From JANXSS01 sp025356535 (GTDB lineage Bacteria; Pseudomonadota; Gammaproteobacteria; Burkholderiales; Burkholderiaceae_D): DNA of 45,522 bases. The stretch lies in NCBI GenBank assembly GCA_043762325.1, contig JAYUMU010000114.1, forward strand, positions 1 to 45,522. Reading direction: 5' to 3'. The notes below the pieces were generated by a model. The model searched no databases. It saw only the letters and a program-made list of their open reading frames with translations, and was not told the DNA's origin. Below are positions 17,681 to 26,689 of this stretch, one piece after another; position 1 is the stretch's first letter, and each line of letters opens with the position of its first letter. Made by a program: the position numbers and the translations under genes.

Positions 17681-17999
17681 AAAAAAACCTTTCGCATAAT
17701 TCTTGAGGGTGCGTCAATCATAGTCAACAGTGTCAGCAGAACAATGGCTGCACCGAACATCCAACGCGAAAACCGAACATCGGCATCGATGCCCACGCCG
17801 ACTGTTTCAAGGATTGGCTTCTGCCGTCAAGAAAATTGCACCTTTTGAAAGTAAAGGAGATCCTGCCAGCCCTGCAGGTCTGTTCCAAGGTACAGCGCCC
17901 CGGTTTCCGGTGCAGGACAGTTTCAGCAATGCGCAACTGTACCCATCGCACTTTCGCACCGCTGCCTCTGTCGGCGCCGTCGCATCACGGTTAGGCTCG
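17681..17999. other. Divergent intergenic region with the GH6 promoter
   Basis: About 319 bases between the GH6 start and the DUF2917 start. The half next to GH6 carries the hrpII promoter (17717-17777). The remainder shows no gene or RNA; the DUF2917 promoter should lie here, but I cannot place it. Confidence 0.6.
17717..17777 (-). promoter_or_regulatory. hrpII/PIP box promoter (HrpB/HrpX type)
   Basis: On the minus strand: TTCGG at 17777-17773, second TTCGG at 17757-17753. The spacing is exactly TTCG-N16-TTCG. After 31 bases a TATGAT hexamer at 17722-17717 fits the YANNRT -10 element. This is the full arrangement (30-32 base spacing) described for HrpB-activated promoters in Ralstonia and HrpX-activated PIP-box promoters in Xanthomonas. 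Predicted transcription start is near 17710, leaving a 5' leader of about 30 bases before the GH6 ATG. Confidence 0.85.
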
Positions 18000-18383
18000 A
18001 TGCAGGCTTACTTCATCGAGCATCCCATGACAATCCAATGGAAACCAGGCGGCGACAGGCAGGTCCGCATCGCACTTGACAGCGTTGTCCTGCTGCGAAT
18101 CGAACATGCCCTGGCCTGGCGCATCCGGCTCTGCTGCGGCGTTGCGCTGGTCAGCGCCTACGACCGGCCCGACGATGTCCTGCTGCAGGCCGGCCAGGAA
18201 TTCGTGGTGCCGAACAACGGCTTGCTGCTGATCGAAACAATCGTAGCCGCGGAGATCCTCCTCGATGCGCCGGTGCGCAGGCAGAACCGCCTGGTCGAGG
18301 CGATGCGCCAGCACGTGTCGCGGCTGCCAAGGCATGGCGCTGCGATCGTGTACCGCCTTGCGTGCAGGGCTGCAAACCGCTAG
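18000..18383 (+). CDS. DUF2917 domain protein
   Basis: About 127 residues, cytoplasmic, mostly a single small cupin-like beta domain. Landmarks are VLLRIEHALAWRIRL, ALVSAYDRPDDVLLQAGQEF and VPNNGLLLIETIVAAEILL, matching the DUF2917 pattern of a Trp-containing strand, a Gly-x-x-Phe turn and a hydrophobic strand. The C-terminal basic tail extends past the domain. The start could be the ATG at 18000 (AGG five bases upstream) or the one at 18027. Function of the family is unknown. Its stop codon lies inside the palindrome at 18380-18427. Confidence 0.75.
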   Translation: MQAYFIEHPMTIQWKPGGDRQVRIALDSVVLLRIEHALAWRIRLCCGVALVSAYDRPDDVLLQAGQEFVVPNNGLLLIETIVAAEILLDAPVRRQNRLVEAMRQHVSRLPRHGAAIVYRLACRAANR

Positions 18384-18427
18384 AGCAGATTTCGTAATGG
18401 CATACGCCATTTCGAATTCTGCTCTAG
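18380..18427. repeat. 48-bp imperfect palindrome (22-bp arms), REP-like or terminator
   Basis: Arms begin CTAGAGCAGA and end TCTGCTCTAG, with ATGGC-ATAC-GCCAT at the centre. The 22-base arms pair except at two positions and enclose a four-base loop. It follows the DUF2917 stop codon directly. There is no downstream T-run, so a REP-type or processed hairpin is as likely as a terminator. Confidence 0.8.
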
Positions 18428-18482
18428 GCCTGCGCTGCTGGAATCCGGCCCGGCGCTGCCCTGGGCAGAAACATGAAACGAA

Positions 18483-18510
18483 TTTTCCTGTAAAAAAGGT
18501 GTGCTAGAAT
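18483..18510 (+). promoter_or_regulatory. Candidate sigma-70 promoter of mntP
   Basis: TTTTCC at 18483-18488, a 16-base spacer, then TAGAAT at 18505-18510. The expected start near 18517 sits just before the riboswitch aptamer, which supports the assignment. Confidence 0.5.
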
Positions 18511-18512
18511 TC

Positions 18513-18680
18513 GCCCCCCTTTGGGGAGTAGCCTGCTTCCACCCGGAAGCGCCCGTGTCAACATACTCGGCATCACTAGATGCCGTGGCACGGGCAGCCG
18601 ACATCCGGCCCGGCGAGACCATTGGCATGACAGCGCGAATGTCGGGCGGCGCTGGCTTGCCATGGCCGTCGCCCGACCGG
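18513..18680 (+). promoter_or_regulatory. yybP-ykoY manganese riboswitch with expression platform
   Basis: Conserved aptamer elements of the yybP-ykoY family are in order: TTGGGGAGTAGCC (18521-18533), CAACATACTCGGC (18559-18571) and CCGGCGAGACCATT (18611-18624). Supporting helices: GCCCGTG/CACGGGC (18551-18557 with 18589-18595) and GGCATC/GATGCC (18569-18574 with 18579-18584). Downstream, GTCGGGCG (18641-18648) can pair with CGCCCGAC (18670-18677), ending 15 bases before the mntP ATG. This is a likely ribosome-access switch. Family members bind Mn2+ and turn on manganese exporters. Confidence 0.9.
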
Positions 18681-18692
18681 ATGCAACCACAC

Positions 18693-19265
18693 ATGAATAC
18701 GATTTCGATCGCCCTGCTCGCCCTGGCGATGTCCACCGATGCCTTTGCCGCAGCTGTCGGCAAGGGCAGCACCCTGCAAAATCCCCAATGGCGCGAGGCG
18801 CTGCGCACCGGCCTGATCTTCGGCACCATCGAGGCGATCACGCCGCTGGTGGGCTGGGCGCTGGGTTCGCTTGCGGCCGATTACGTCTCGGCCTGGGATC
18901 ACTGGATCGCCTTTTGCCTGCTGACGGTGCTCGGCGCGCGCATGATCCGCGCCGGCCTGCATGCCGGCGACGACGGCACCGACGCCGACAAGCCGCTGCA
19001 GCATTCGTTCTGGCTGCTTGCCATCACCGGTTTTGCCACCAGCATCGATGCAATGGCCGTCGGTGTCGGACTGGCTTTTCTGGATGTGAACATCTATCCG
19101 ATTGCCGCGGCGATCGGCCTGACGACCTTCGTGATGGTCACCATCGGCGTGATGGTCGGAAAAGTGCTCGGCGCAATCGCCGGCAAGCGCGCCGAAATCG
19201 TCGGCGGCGTCCTGCTCGTCGGAATTGGTTGTGCAATCCTGTACGAGCACGGCGTTTTCGGTTAA
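18693..19265 (+). CDS. mntP: Manganese efflux pump MntP
   Basis: 190 residues, six predicted membrane segments, inner membrane. It exports Mn2+ to prevent toxicity. Family signatures are AMSTDAFAAAVGKG near the N-terminus and TGFATSIDAMAVGVGLAF in the second half: two homologous acidic motifs (DAFAA, DAMAVG) placed in the membrane. The terminal GGVLLVGIGCAILYEHG is also typical. The ATG at 18693 gives the standard beginning MNTISIALLALAMSTDAF; an in-frame ATG at 18681 would add four residues. Expression should rise with manganese through the riboswitch upstream. dbpA follows 71 bases later. Confidence 0.95.
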   Translation: MNTISIALLALAMSTDAFAAAVGKGSTLQNPQWREALRTGLIFGTIEAITPLVGWALGSLAADYVSAWDHWIAFCLLTVLGARMIRAGLHAGDDGTDADKPLQHSFWLLAITGFATSIDAMAVGVGLAFLDVNIYPIAAAIGLTTFVMVTIGVMVGKVLGAIAGKRAEIVGGVLLVGIGCAILYEHGVFG

Positions 19266-19336
19266 AACAGCTGCGGCGTGGTCGAAGACGACGCTTTCCT
19301 GCCCACTGCAACAAACGCCTGATCGGCTTGCCCCAC

Positions 19337-20725
<1,389 letters not shown>

Positions 20726-20726
20726 A

Positions 20727-20743
20727 GCAGCGCGGAGCGCTGC
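20727..20743. terminator. Hairpin between convergent genes
   Basis: GCAGCGC, loop GGA, GCGCTGC: a perfect 7-bp stem two bases after the dbpA stop and 14 before the end of the diguanylate cyclase gene. There is no T-run, so termination is plausible but unproven. Confidence 0.5.
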
Positions 20744-20756
20744 AGCCGGGGCGCTC

Positions 20757-22670
20757 TCAGCCGATGACGACCACCTGCGGCTCCGGCTCCTGCTCGAAGA
20801 AGCGGTACTGATTGCGCCCGCTGCGCTTTGCCTCGTACATTGCGCTGTCGGCTTTCTTCATCAGGCCCCGTGCATCATCGGTGCTGCCGACCTGCGCCAC
20901 GCAGATGCCCAGGCTGGTGGTGACCGTCCATATCTGCCCGGCGATGTACATGGGTTCTTCCAGCGCCCGGAAGATCTTGTTCGCCACTGCGGCCGCGTCC
21001 GCCGGCTGGGCGATCTCGGTGAGGACGATGACGAATTCGTCGCCGCCCTGGCGGGAGATGGTGTCGCCGGCGCGCGCGCAGGCGCTGATGCGTCGGGCGA
21101 CTTCCTGCAGCAGCAGGTCGCCGGCGTCGTGGCCCAGCGTATCGTTGATCAGCTTGAAGTTGTCCAGGTCCAGGTACATCACCGCCAGCGGACGCCCATG
21201 GCGCCTTGCGTGCGCCAGCGCCTGGTTGAGCCGGTCGAGCAGCATGCGGCGATTGGGCAGATTGGTCAGGCTGTCGTAGTAGGCCAGCTGACGGATGCGC
21301 TCCTGCGCCACCTTGCGTTCGTTGATGTCGAGGTTGGTGCCGATGGCCCGCACGGCGCGGCTGCGGGCGTCGCGCGCGATGATCTTGCCGCTGCAGCAGA
21401 TCCAGCGCCATTCCCCGGCCTCGGTGCGTATCCGGAACTCGCACTGGAACTCGACGATATCGCCCTTGAAGGTCGACACCGCCTCACTGAGCAGGCGGGC
21501 GGTGTCCTCGGGATGGGTGCGCGCCGCGAGCGCCAGCACGGTGGTCACCGTCGGGCCGGCGGGGGCGCCGATGATGGTGGCCCACTGCGCGTCGATTTCG
21601 ACGGTACCGGTGGCGATGTTGTATTCCCAGGTCGACAATCCCGATGCATGCAATGCCATGGCCAGGCGCTGTTCGCTCTTGGTCAGCGCCTCTTCGCTCA
21701 GCTTCTGCTCGGTGTAATCGACCAACTGCAGCAGGATGTGCGGTGCGCCATCGAGAACGGTCGACATCATGATGGTGTCGATCCAGATTTCCCGGCCAAA
21801 CGATGTCGTTTCGTGCGTGCGGCGCCGGCGCGGGGCGCCATCGGCCAGGGTGGCGACGATATCTGCGCCCAGGCCGGAGCTTTGCCAGGTATCGATGGTG
21901 CGGAAATCCTGTGTCAGCAACTGTGCCACGCTGGCGCCCACCAGCGACGCATAAGCCTGGTTGGCCATCACGCAAGGCCCGCTGCTGCGATAGACGCCCA
22001 TGGCCACGGGCGAATGCAGCAGGATCGCTTCATTCGAGGCGAGCGCCTCGCGCAGATGTCTTTCGGCCTGCTCCTGCCGGGCGCCGGCGGCCCGGATGCT
22101 CGACACCAGTTCCGGCACCGGCAGCAGCACCAGCAGGAACGAGGCGGCCGCATGAAACCATGAAATGTACGCATTGCCGAAAAAATACGGTTGCGGCGCA
22201 ACGCCGTGCCGGACCATGAGCAGGTAGCCGAGCCAGGCCAGCATATAGGTCACGCCGAAAAGCACGCCCACGCGCAGTCCCGTGACGACGGCAAGGGTGA
22301 CGGCAATGGCCATGATGAAGACGACGATGGTCGGCTGCGTGCCCAGGTACAGCAGGCCGACGGCCACTAGCCAGGCGACGGTGCTGAAGGCGGCAAGGGA
22401 GCGCTGCGGCTTGCCGGTGCGGCTGACGTGCCAGCACCAGGCGACGGCGGCAATGATGATCACGCAGGCAATCGCGCTGCCTGTCTTGCGGGTGAAAAAA
22501 AACGGCACGCCCACGACCAGGATGCCGATGCAGGCGATGGCGAAGATGCCGTAGAAGCCGTTGAGCAGGCGAATGTTCGACGCCAGATTGTCTGCAGCCG
22601 TTGCATGACGGGCCGCGCCGGGCGCAGGGGCCGGCGCAGTGGTCACAAAAGTTGTTGTTTTCGCATTCAA
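20757..22670 (-). CDS. Membrane PAS-PAS-GGDEF diguanylate cyclase
   Basis: 637 residues. About six hydrophobic segments (residues ~32-195) form a membrane sensor domain and are followed by two PAS/PAC modules (~215-335 and ~345-470). The GGDEF domain (~475-630) begins at LAYYDSLTNLPNRRMLLDRL. The active-site loop GGDEF (542-546) is intact, and the inhibitory site RAGD (533-536) is present at the canonical five-residue spacing. It should therefore make c-di-GMP from two GTP under product feedback. There is no EAL domain. Ligand of the sensor unknown. It is convergent with dbpA; the start at 22670 has only a moderate upstream site. Confidence 0.92.
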   Translation of the reverse strand: MNAKTTTFVTTAPAPAPGAARHATAADNLASNIRLLNGFYGIFAIACIGILVVGVPFFFTRKTGSAIACVIIIAAVAWCWHVSRTGKPQRSLAAFSTVAWLVAVGLLYLGTQPTIVVFIMAIAVTLAVVTGLRVGVLFGVTYMLAWLGYLLMVRHGVAPQPYFFGNAYISWFHAAASFLLVLLPVPELVSSIRAAGARQEQAERHLREALASNEAILLHSPVAMGVYRSSGPCVMANQAYASLVGASVAQLLTQDFRTIDTWQSSGLGADIVATLADGAPRRRRTHETTSFGREIWIDTIMMSTVLDGAPHILLQLVDYTEQKLSEEALTKSEQRLAMALHASGLSTWEYNIATGTVEIDAQWATIIGAPAGPTVTTVLALAARTHPEDTARLLSEAVSTFKGDIVEFQCEFRIRTEAGEWRWICCSGKIIARDARSRAVRAIGTNLDINERKVAQERIRQLAYYDSLTNLPNRRMLLDRLNQALAHARRHGRPLAVMYLDLDNFKLINDTLGHDAGDLLLQEVARRISACARAGDTISRQGGDEFVIVLTEIAQPADAAAVANKIFRALEEPMYIAGQIWTVTTSLGICVAQVGSTDDARGLMKKADSAMYEAKRSGRNQYRFFEQEPEPQVVVIG

Positions 22671-22836
22671 CCGGTTGATTCCTGTATTGTGACAGGTCGC
22701 CTTTTTTCAACCTTTCTGAAGTATGCTATAAATCAACATTGTTGTGAAGAACTATCCGCTGCGGGCCTTGCGCCGGCACTTCGTCGCGCCGTGGAACCGG
22801 TGCCCGGCAACGCGTTCCCGGTGCCGCACCCTACCG

Positions 22837-23160
22837 TCAATCGTCGTGGCCATGATGCTTGCCGTGCTTGTCCTTCTTGTCCTTTTTTTCTTTTTTGTAC
22901 TTGCACTTGCCCTTCTTGCAGTCCCGGTCCCGGTCCCAATCGCGGCCGTCGCGCTGCACGTAGACGGGTTGCTGGCGCACGATGATCGGGCGCGGCTCGA
23001 CATACACCGGCTGCGGCTGCTGGTACACCGGCTGCGGCACCTGGTATGCGCCCGGCAGGCGCACATTGATGTCGACATCGGCTGCAAGCGCAGGCGTGCA
23101 GATTGCCAGCACGCCTGCACCGAGCATCGCCGCGAGGCTGCCCTGGATGGTTCTGTTCAC
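22837..23160 (-). CDS. Small exported protein with Lys/His-rich tail
   Basis: 107 residues. A signal peptide (AAMLGAGVLAICTPALAA) is followed by a short segment (DVDINVRLPGAYQ), a Gln/Pro/Val/Tyr repeat region with units like QPVYVE and QQPVYVQR, and a tail of alternating Lys, Asp, Gly and His. The tail includes CKKGKCKYKK and ends KHHGHDD. I start at the GTG at 23160, preceded by GGGAG at good spacing; an ATG at 23184 lacks one. The family occurs widely in Burkholderiales but has no known role. The CxxxxC and His/Asp-rich tail could bind metal ions, an inference. Confidence 0.7.
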   Translation of the reverse strand: MNRTIQGSLAAMLGAGVLAICTPALAADVDINVRLPGAYQVPQPVYQQPQPVYVEPRPIIVRQQPVYVQRDGRDWDRDRDCKKGKCKYKKEKKDKKDKHGKHHGHDD

Positions 23161-23454
23161 GATGTTCTCCCTGTTGAACGACATGCCTGAGTAGACACTT
23201 AATTGCCCTGGGCAACAAGTTAGAATCTGTAAGTGTTGTTTCCTGCCAGGCGCGGTGTGCCGGCGTCGCTGGCGCATTCGGGCTGGCAGGACGATGAGGG
23301 GGGCAACCCATGGCCGGACGCGGCACGACGCGCACCGCGCAAAAAAGCAGCAGTCGGCCTGCCTGCCATCCCGTAGAATCACCGACCTGAATGCCCACAC
23401 CACAATTTCAACACGATCATGACGCCAGACGCCGTGACAACGCCAGGAGACGCC

Positions 23455-24924
23455 ATGCGCAGCATCGATCGCCGCACCTTCTTGAAAGCCAGTGCAGCCG
23501 CAGCAGTCGTGGCCGCGCCGGCTGCAGCGACCACGGCGCAGGCAGCACCCGCCATCACCACGCCCGTCACCGCAACGGCGGCACAGGGCGTGACGAAAAC
23601 GCTGGCGCGCTACCTCGTCAATGCGCGCTATGAAGACCTGCCGGCAGCGGTAAAGAAGGAAGGCACGCGCACGCTTCTGAACTACGTCGGCGTTGCCGTC
23701 GGCGGCTCGCATCATGAGACGGTCGAGCGCGCCGTCGCCGCCCTGGGACCGTTTTCCGGGGCGCCGCAGGCCAGCCTGCTCGGACGGCGCGAGCGCTTCG
23801 ACATCATGACGACGGCCTTCATCAATGGCGCCAGCAGCCATATCTTCGATTACGACGACACCCACTTAAAAACCATCATTCATCCGGCCGGCCCGGTTGT
23901 CTCGGCGATCCTGGCGCTGGCCGAATACCGTCCGGTCAGCGGCAAGGAGTTCTTGAACGCCCTGATACTGGGGGTGGAAACCGAGTGCCGCATCGGCAAC
24001 GCCGTCTATCCGAACCACTACGACACCGGCTGGCACATCACGGGCACAGCAGGCGTCTTCGGTGCGGCGGCCGCTGCCGGCAAGCTGCTGCAACTGAGCG
24101 AGCAGCAGATGATCTGGGCGCTCGGCCTGGCGGCATCGCAGCCGGTCGGCCTGCGCGAATCCTTCGGTTCGATGAACAAGAGTTTCAATCCCGGGCGGGC
24201 TGCCAACAACGGCCTGTTTGCAGCCGTTCTCGCAGCGCAGAACTACACGAGTTCAGAGGGCATGATCGAAGCCAGGCGCGGCTGGGCAAACACGATCAGC
24301 ACCAAGCAGGATTACCTGCAGATCACCGAAGGCCTGGGCAGCCGCTACGAAGCAGCCTTGAACACCTACAAGCCGTTCGCCTGCGGCATCGTGATCCATC
24401 CGGCCATCGACGCTGCCATCCAGCTGCGCAACCAGAACAAGCTGACGCCGCAGCAGATCGATCGCGTCGAATTGCGCGTCCATCCGCTGGTGCTGGAGCT
24501 GACCGGCAAGAAGACGCCGCAGATCGGCCTGGAAGGAAAATTCAGCGTCTACCACTCGGTTGCCGTCGCCCTGATCGATGGCGCCGCCGGCGAGAAGCAG
24601 TACAGCGACCGCGCCGTGCGCGACGCGACGACGATTGCCGTACGCGACCGGGTCAATGCCACCGTCGACGCGGCCATTCGCCCGGAGCAGGTCGACATGA
24701 CCGTGTTCACCAGGGATGGGCGCACGCTGCACAGGTTCATCGAACATGCGGTGGGCAGCGTCGAGGTGCCGATGACCGACGCCCAGCTTGAAGTCAAGTT
24801 CGCCGATCTGGTCGAGGGCATCCTGTCGAAGCCGCAGGCGCGGCGGTTGATGGACCTGTGCTGGCAGGTCGAGGCGCTGCCGGCGGCCGGCGCCGTTGCC
24901 AGGGCAGGCGTGGCCGGCGCCTGA
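23455..24924 (+). CDS. MmgE/PrpD-family protein with Tat signal
   Basis: 489 residues. A twin-arginine signal (RRTFLK at residues 6-11, then an Ala-rich hydrophobic segment to AQA) precedes a full MmgE/PrpD domain. This family includes 2-methylcitrate dehydratase, cis-aconitate decarboxylase and iminodisuccinate epimerase. Conserved stretches: INGASSHIFDYDDTHLKTIIHPAGPV (quoted in part: FDYDDTH), the GWHITGTAGVFGAAAAAGKLL block, ALGLAASQPVGL, NPGRAANNGLFA, and KPFACGIVIHPAIDA. The ATG at 23455 has AGGAG upstream and begins the Tat signal, so I reject the ATG at 23419. Reaction cannot be assigned. Export is unusual for the family. The porin gene downstream is 92 bases away. Confidence 0.87.
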   Translation: MRSIDRRTFLKASAAAAVVAAPAAATTAQAAPAITTPVTATAAQGVTKTLARYLVNARYEDLPAAVKKEGTRTLLNYVGVAVGGSHHETVERAVAALGPFSGAPQASLLGRRERFDIMTTAFINGASSHIFDYDDTHLKTIIHPAGPVVSAILALAEYRPVSGKEFLNALILGVETECRIGNAVYPNHYDTGWHITGTAGVFGAAAAAGKLLQLSEQQMIWALGLAASQPVGLRESFGSMNKSFNPGRAANNGLFAAVLAAQNYTSSEGMIEARRGWANTISTKQDYLQITEGLGSRYEAALNTYKPFACGIVIHPAIDAAIQLRNQNKLTPQQIDRVELRVHPLVLELTGKKTPQIGLEGKFSVYHSVAVALIDGAAGEKQYSDRAVRDATTIAVRDRVNATVDAAIRPEQVDMTVFTRDGRTLHRFIEHAVGSVEVPMTDAQLEVKFADLVEGILSKPQARRLMDLCWQVEALPAAGAVARAGVAGA

Positions 24925-25016
24925 GACGCCGGGCGCACCTGCCGCACACGATGTGCTCCCGCCCATGCGAAGCGCGCACGCTGCGGCATTTATCGACGCA
25001 CAATGAAGGAAGCAGC

Positions 25017-26441
25017 ATGTCTGCCATCGAGAACCGCTTGCCCTGCCCCACCGTGCCGTTGTCGCAAAGGCGCCGGCTGCCAATGCTGGCGCTCCTGTCG
25101 ACCGCGCTCCTGTGCATGGCGCCGGGCTGCCTGTGGGCGGCGTCCGAGACCGTGCAAACGGGCGCGTCCGTACCCTCGGGCGGTGTGCCGGAAGACGCTG
25201 CTGCGCCCGAGCGCTGGGCGCTGCACGGCCAGCTCACCAACGTCACCCAGGCGCATCGAAAATTCACGTCGCCCTACAGCGGCACGAACAGCCTGATCGC
25301 AAACGGCCGTACCGAAGAGACCACCGACATCACGCTTTATGCCGGCGTGCGGCTCTGGCGTGGCGCCGAGTTCTGGATCAATCCGGAAATCGACCAGGGC
25401 TTTGGTCTGAGCAACACGGTTGGCATGGCCGGCTTTCCAAGCGGCGAGGCATACAAGGTCGGCGCGAACACCCCATATCTGCGCATGCCCCGGGCATTCA
25501 TTCGACAGGTGATCCCGCTTGGCGGCCAGGCCGTTGCAATCGAGTCCGCGGCAAACCAGCTGGCAGGCGCCAGGACGGCCGACAACGTGGTCCTGACGGC
25601 GGGAAAATTCTCCGTCACCGACATCTTCGACACCAATACCTACGCGCACGACCCGCGCGGCGATTTCCTGAACTGGTCGGTCATCGACGCCGGCGCCGTC
25701 GATTACGCCGCCGATGCCTGGGGCTTTACCTACGGCGCTGCAGCTGAGTGGACGCAGGACAGCTGGACCGTGCGTGGCGGCGTGTTCCAGCTCTCGAAGG
25801 TGCCGAACGGGAAAATCACCGGTGTCGACTTCAGCCAGTACATGCTGGTGACCGAATTCGAACAGCGCTATCAGCTCGGCGCGCATCCCGGCAAGCTCAA
25901 GCTGCTCGGCTTCGTCAACCGCGGCCGCATGGGCGCCTATCGCGACGCCGTGCTGCTTGCCCGGCAAACCACGCAGACGCCCGAGACCGCGCTGGTCCGA
26001 CGCTTCGGCTCGCGCCCGGGCATGTCGATCAACCTGGAACAGGAAGTGCTGGCCGACCTGGGCGTGTTCCTGCGCGCCAGCGTCAACGACGGCAGCAAGG
26101 AAGCCTATGAATTCACCGAGATCAACCGTTCGCTCTCGGGCGGGATCGCAGTCAAGGGCGATCGCTGGGGGCGTCACGATGACACGCTCGGCGTGGCGGC
26201 CGTCGTCAATGGCCTGTCGGGCGACGCCCGGGCTTATTTTGCCGCCGGTGGCATCGGCATCCTGATCGGCGATGGCCAGCAAAGCTATGGCCCGGAAAAA
26301 ATCCTGGAAACCTACTACGCAATGCGGATCACGCCACAGGTCACGCTGTCGGCCAATTATCAGCATGTCAACAACCCGGCCTACAACCGCGACCGCGGAC
26401 CGGTGTCGATACTCAGCCTGCGCGCGCATGCCGAGTTTTAA
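25017..26441 (+). CDS. OprB-type carbohydrate-selective porin
   Basis: 474 residues. A signal peptide (LPMLALLSTALLCMAPGCLWA) is followed by an outer-membrane beta-barrel. Alternating strands end with the C-terminal SILSLRAHAEF (terminal Phe, as needed for barrel assembly). OprB-like landmarks are the early WALHGQLTNVTQAHRKFTSPYSGTNSL region (in part: HGQLTNVTQ), LYAGVRLWRGAEFWINPEIDQG and ILETYYAMRITPQVTLSANYQHV. It forms a channel for sugars or other small organics. AAGGAAGC precedes the ATG at 25017. Its position just after the Tat-exported PrpD-like enzyme suggests a shared substrate taken up or processed in the periplasm. Confidence 0.88.
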   Translation: MSAIENRLPCPTVPLSQRRRLPMLALLSTALLCMAPGCLWAASETVQTGASVPSGGVPEDAAAPERWALHGQLTNVTQAHRKFTSPYSGTNSLIANGRTEETTDITLYAGVRLWRGAEFWINPEIDQGFGLSNTVGMAGFPSGEAYKVGANTPYLRMPRAFIRQVIPLGGQAVAIESAANQLAGARTADNVVLTAGKFSVTDIFDTNTYAHDPRGDFLNWSVIDAGAVDYAADAWGFTYGAAAEWTQDSWTVRGGVFQLSKVPNGKITGVDFSQYMLVTEFEQRYQLGAHPGKLKLLGFVNRGRMGAYRDAVLLARQTTQTPETALVRRFGSRPGMSINLEQEVLADLGVFLRASVNDGSKEAYEFTEINRSLSGGIAVKGDRWGRHDDTLGVAAVVNGLSGDARAYFAAGGIGILIGDGQQSYGPEKILETYYAMRITPQVTLSANYQHVNNPAYNRDRGPVSILSLRAHAEF

Positions 26442-26527
26442 GTGCCGGGCGCGCGCACGCTCCGGGCACGCGCATCGCCGGGAACCGATCCGGCGTTTTC
26501 CGTCGGTGCCGTCGTCGCACTGCGTTC

Positions 26528-26557
26528 GCACTTAACACGCACTTAACACGCACTTAC
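26528..26557. repeat. 11-bp tandem repeat upstream of the DUF1800 gene
   Basis: GCACTTAACAC occurs at 26528-26538 and 26539-26549, then a partial GCACTTAC at 26550-26557. It lies 130 bases upstream of the DUF1800 start, a position suited to iterated protein binding. Confidence 0.75.
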
Positions 26558-26689
26558 AAATTGCGCACTTCTGTGGCAATTCTCCATTTGGCAGGAATCC
26601 GGTTTTAGATGCAGACTAGCAACAACTGGTGTGCTGCAGCTTCCGGGCGGCGGCGCCCGGGCTGATGCTGTCCTTCGGATGCCGAAAAA

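Noticed and set aside
18521..19336. Upstream extension of the dbpA frame through mntP
   Set aside because: It runs out of frame over the riboswitch and mntP and has no helicase similarity; dbpA starts at 19337.
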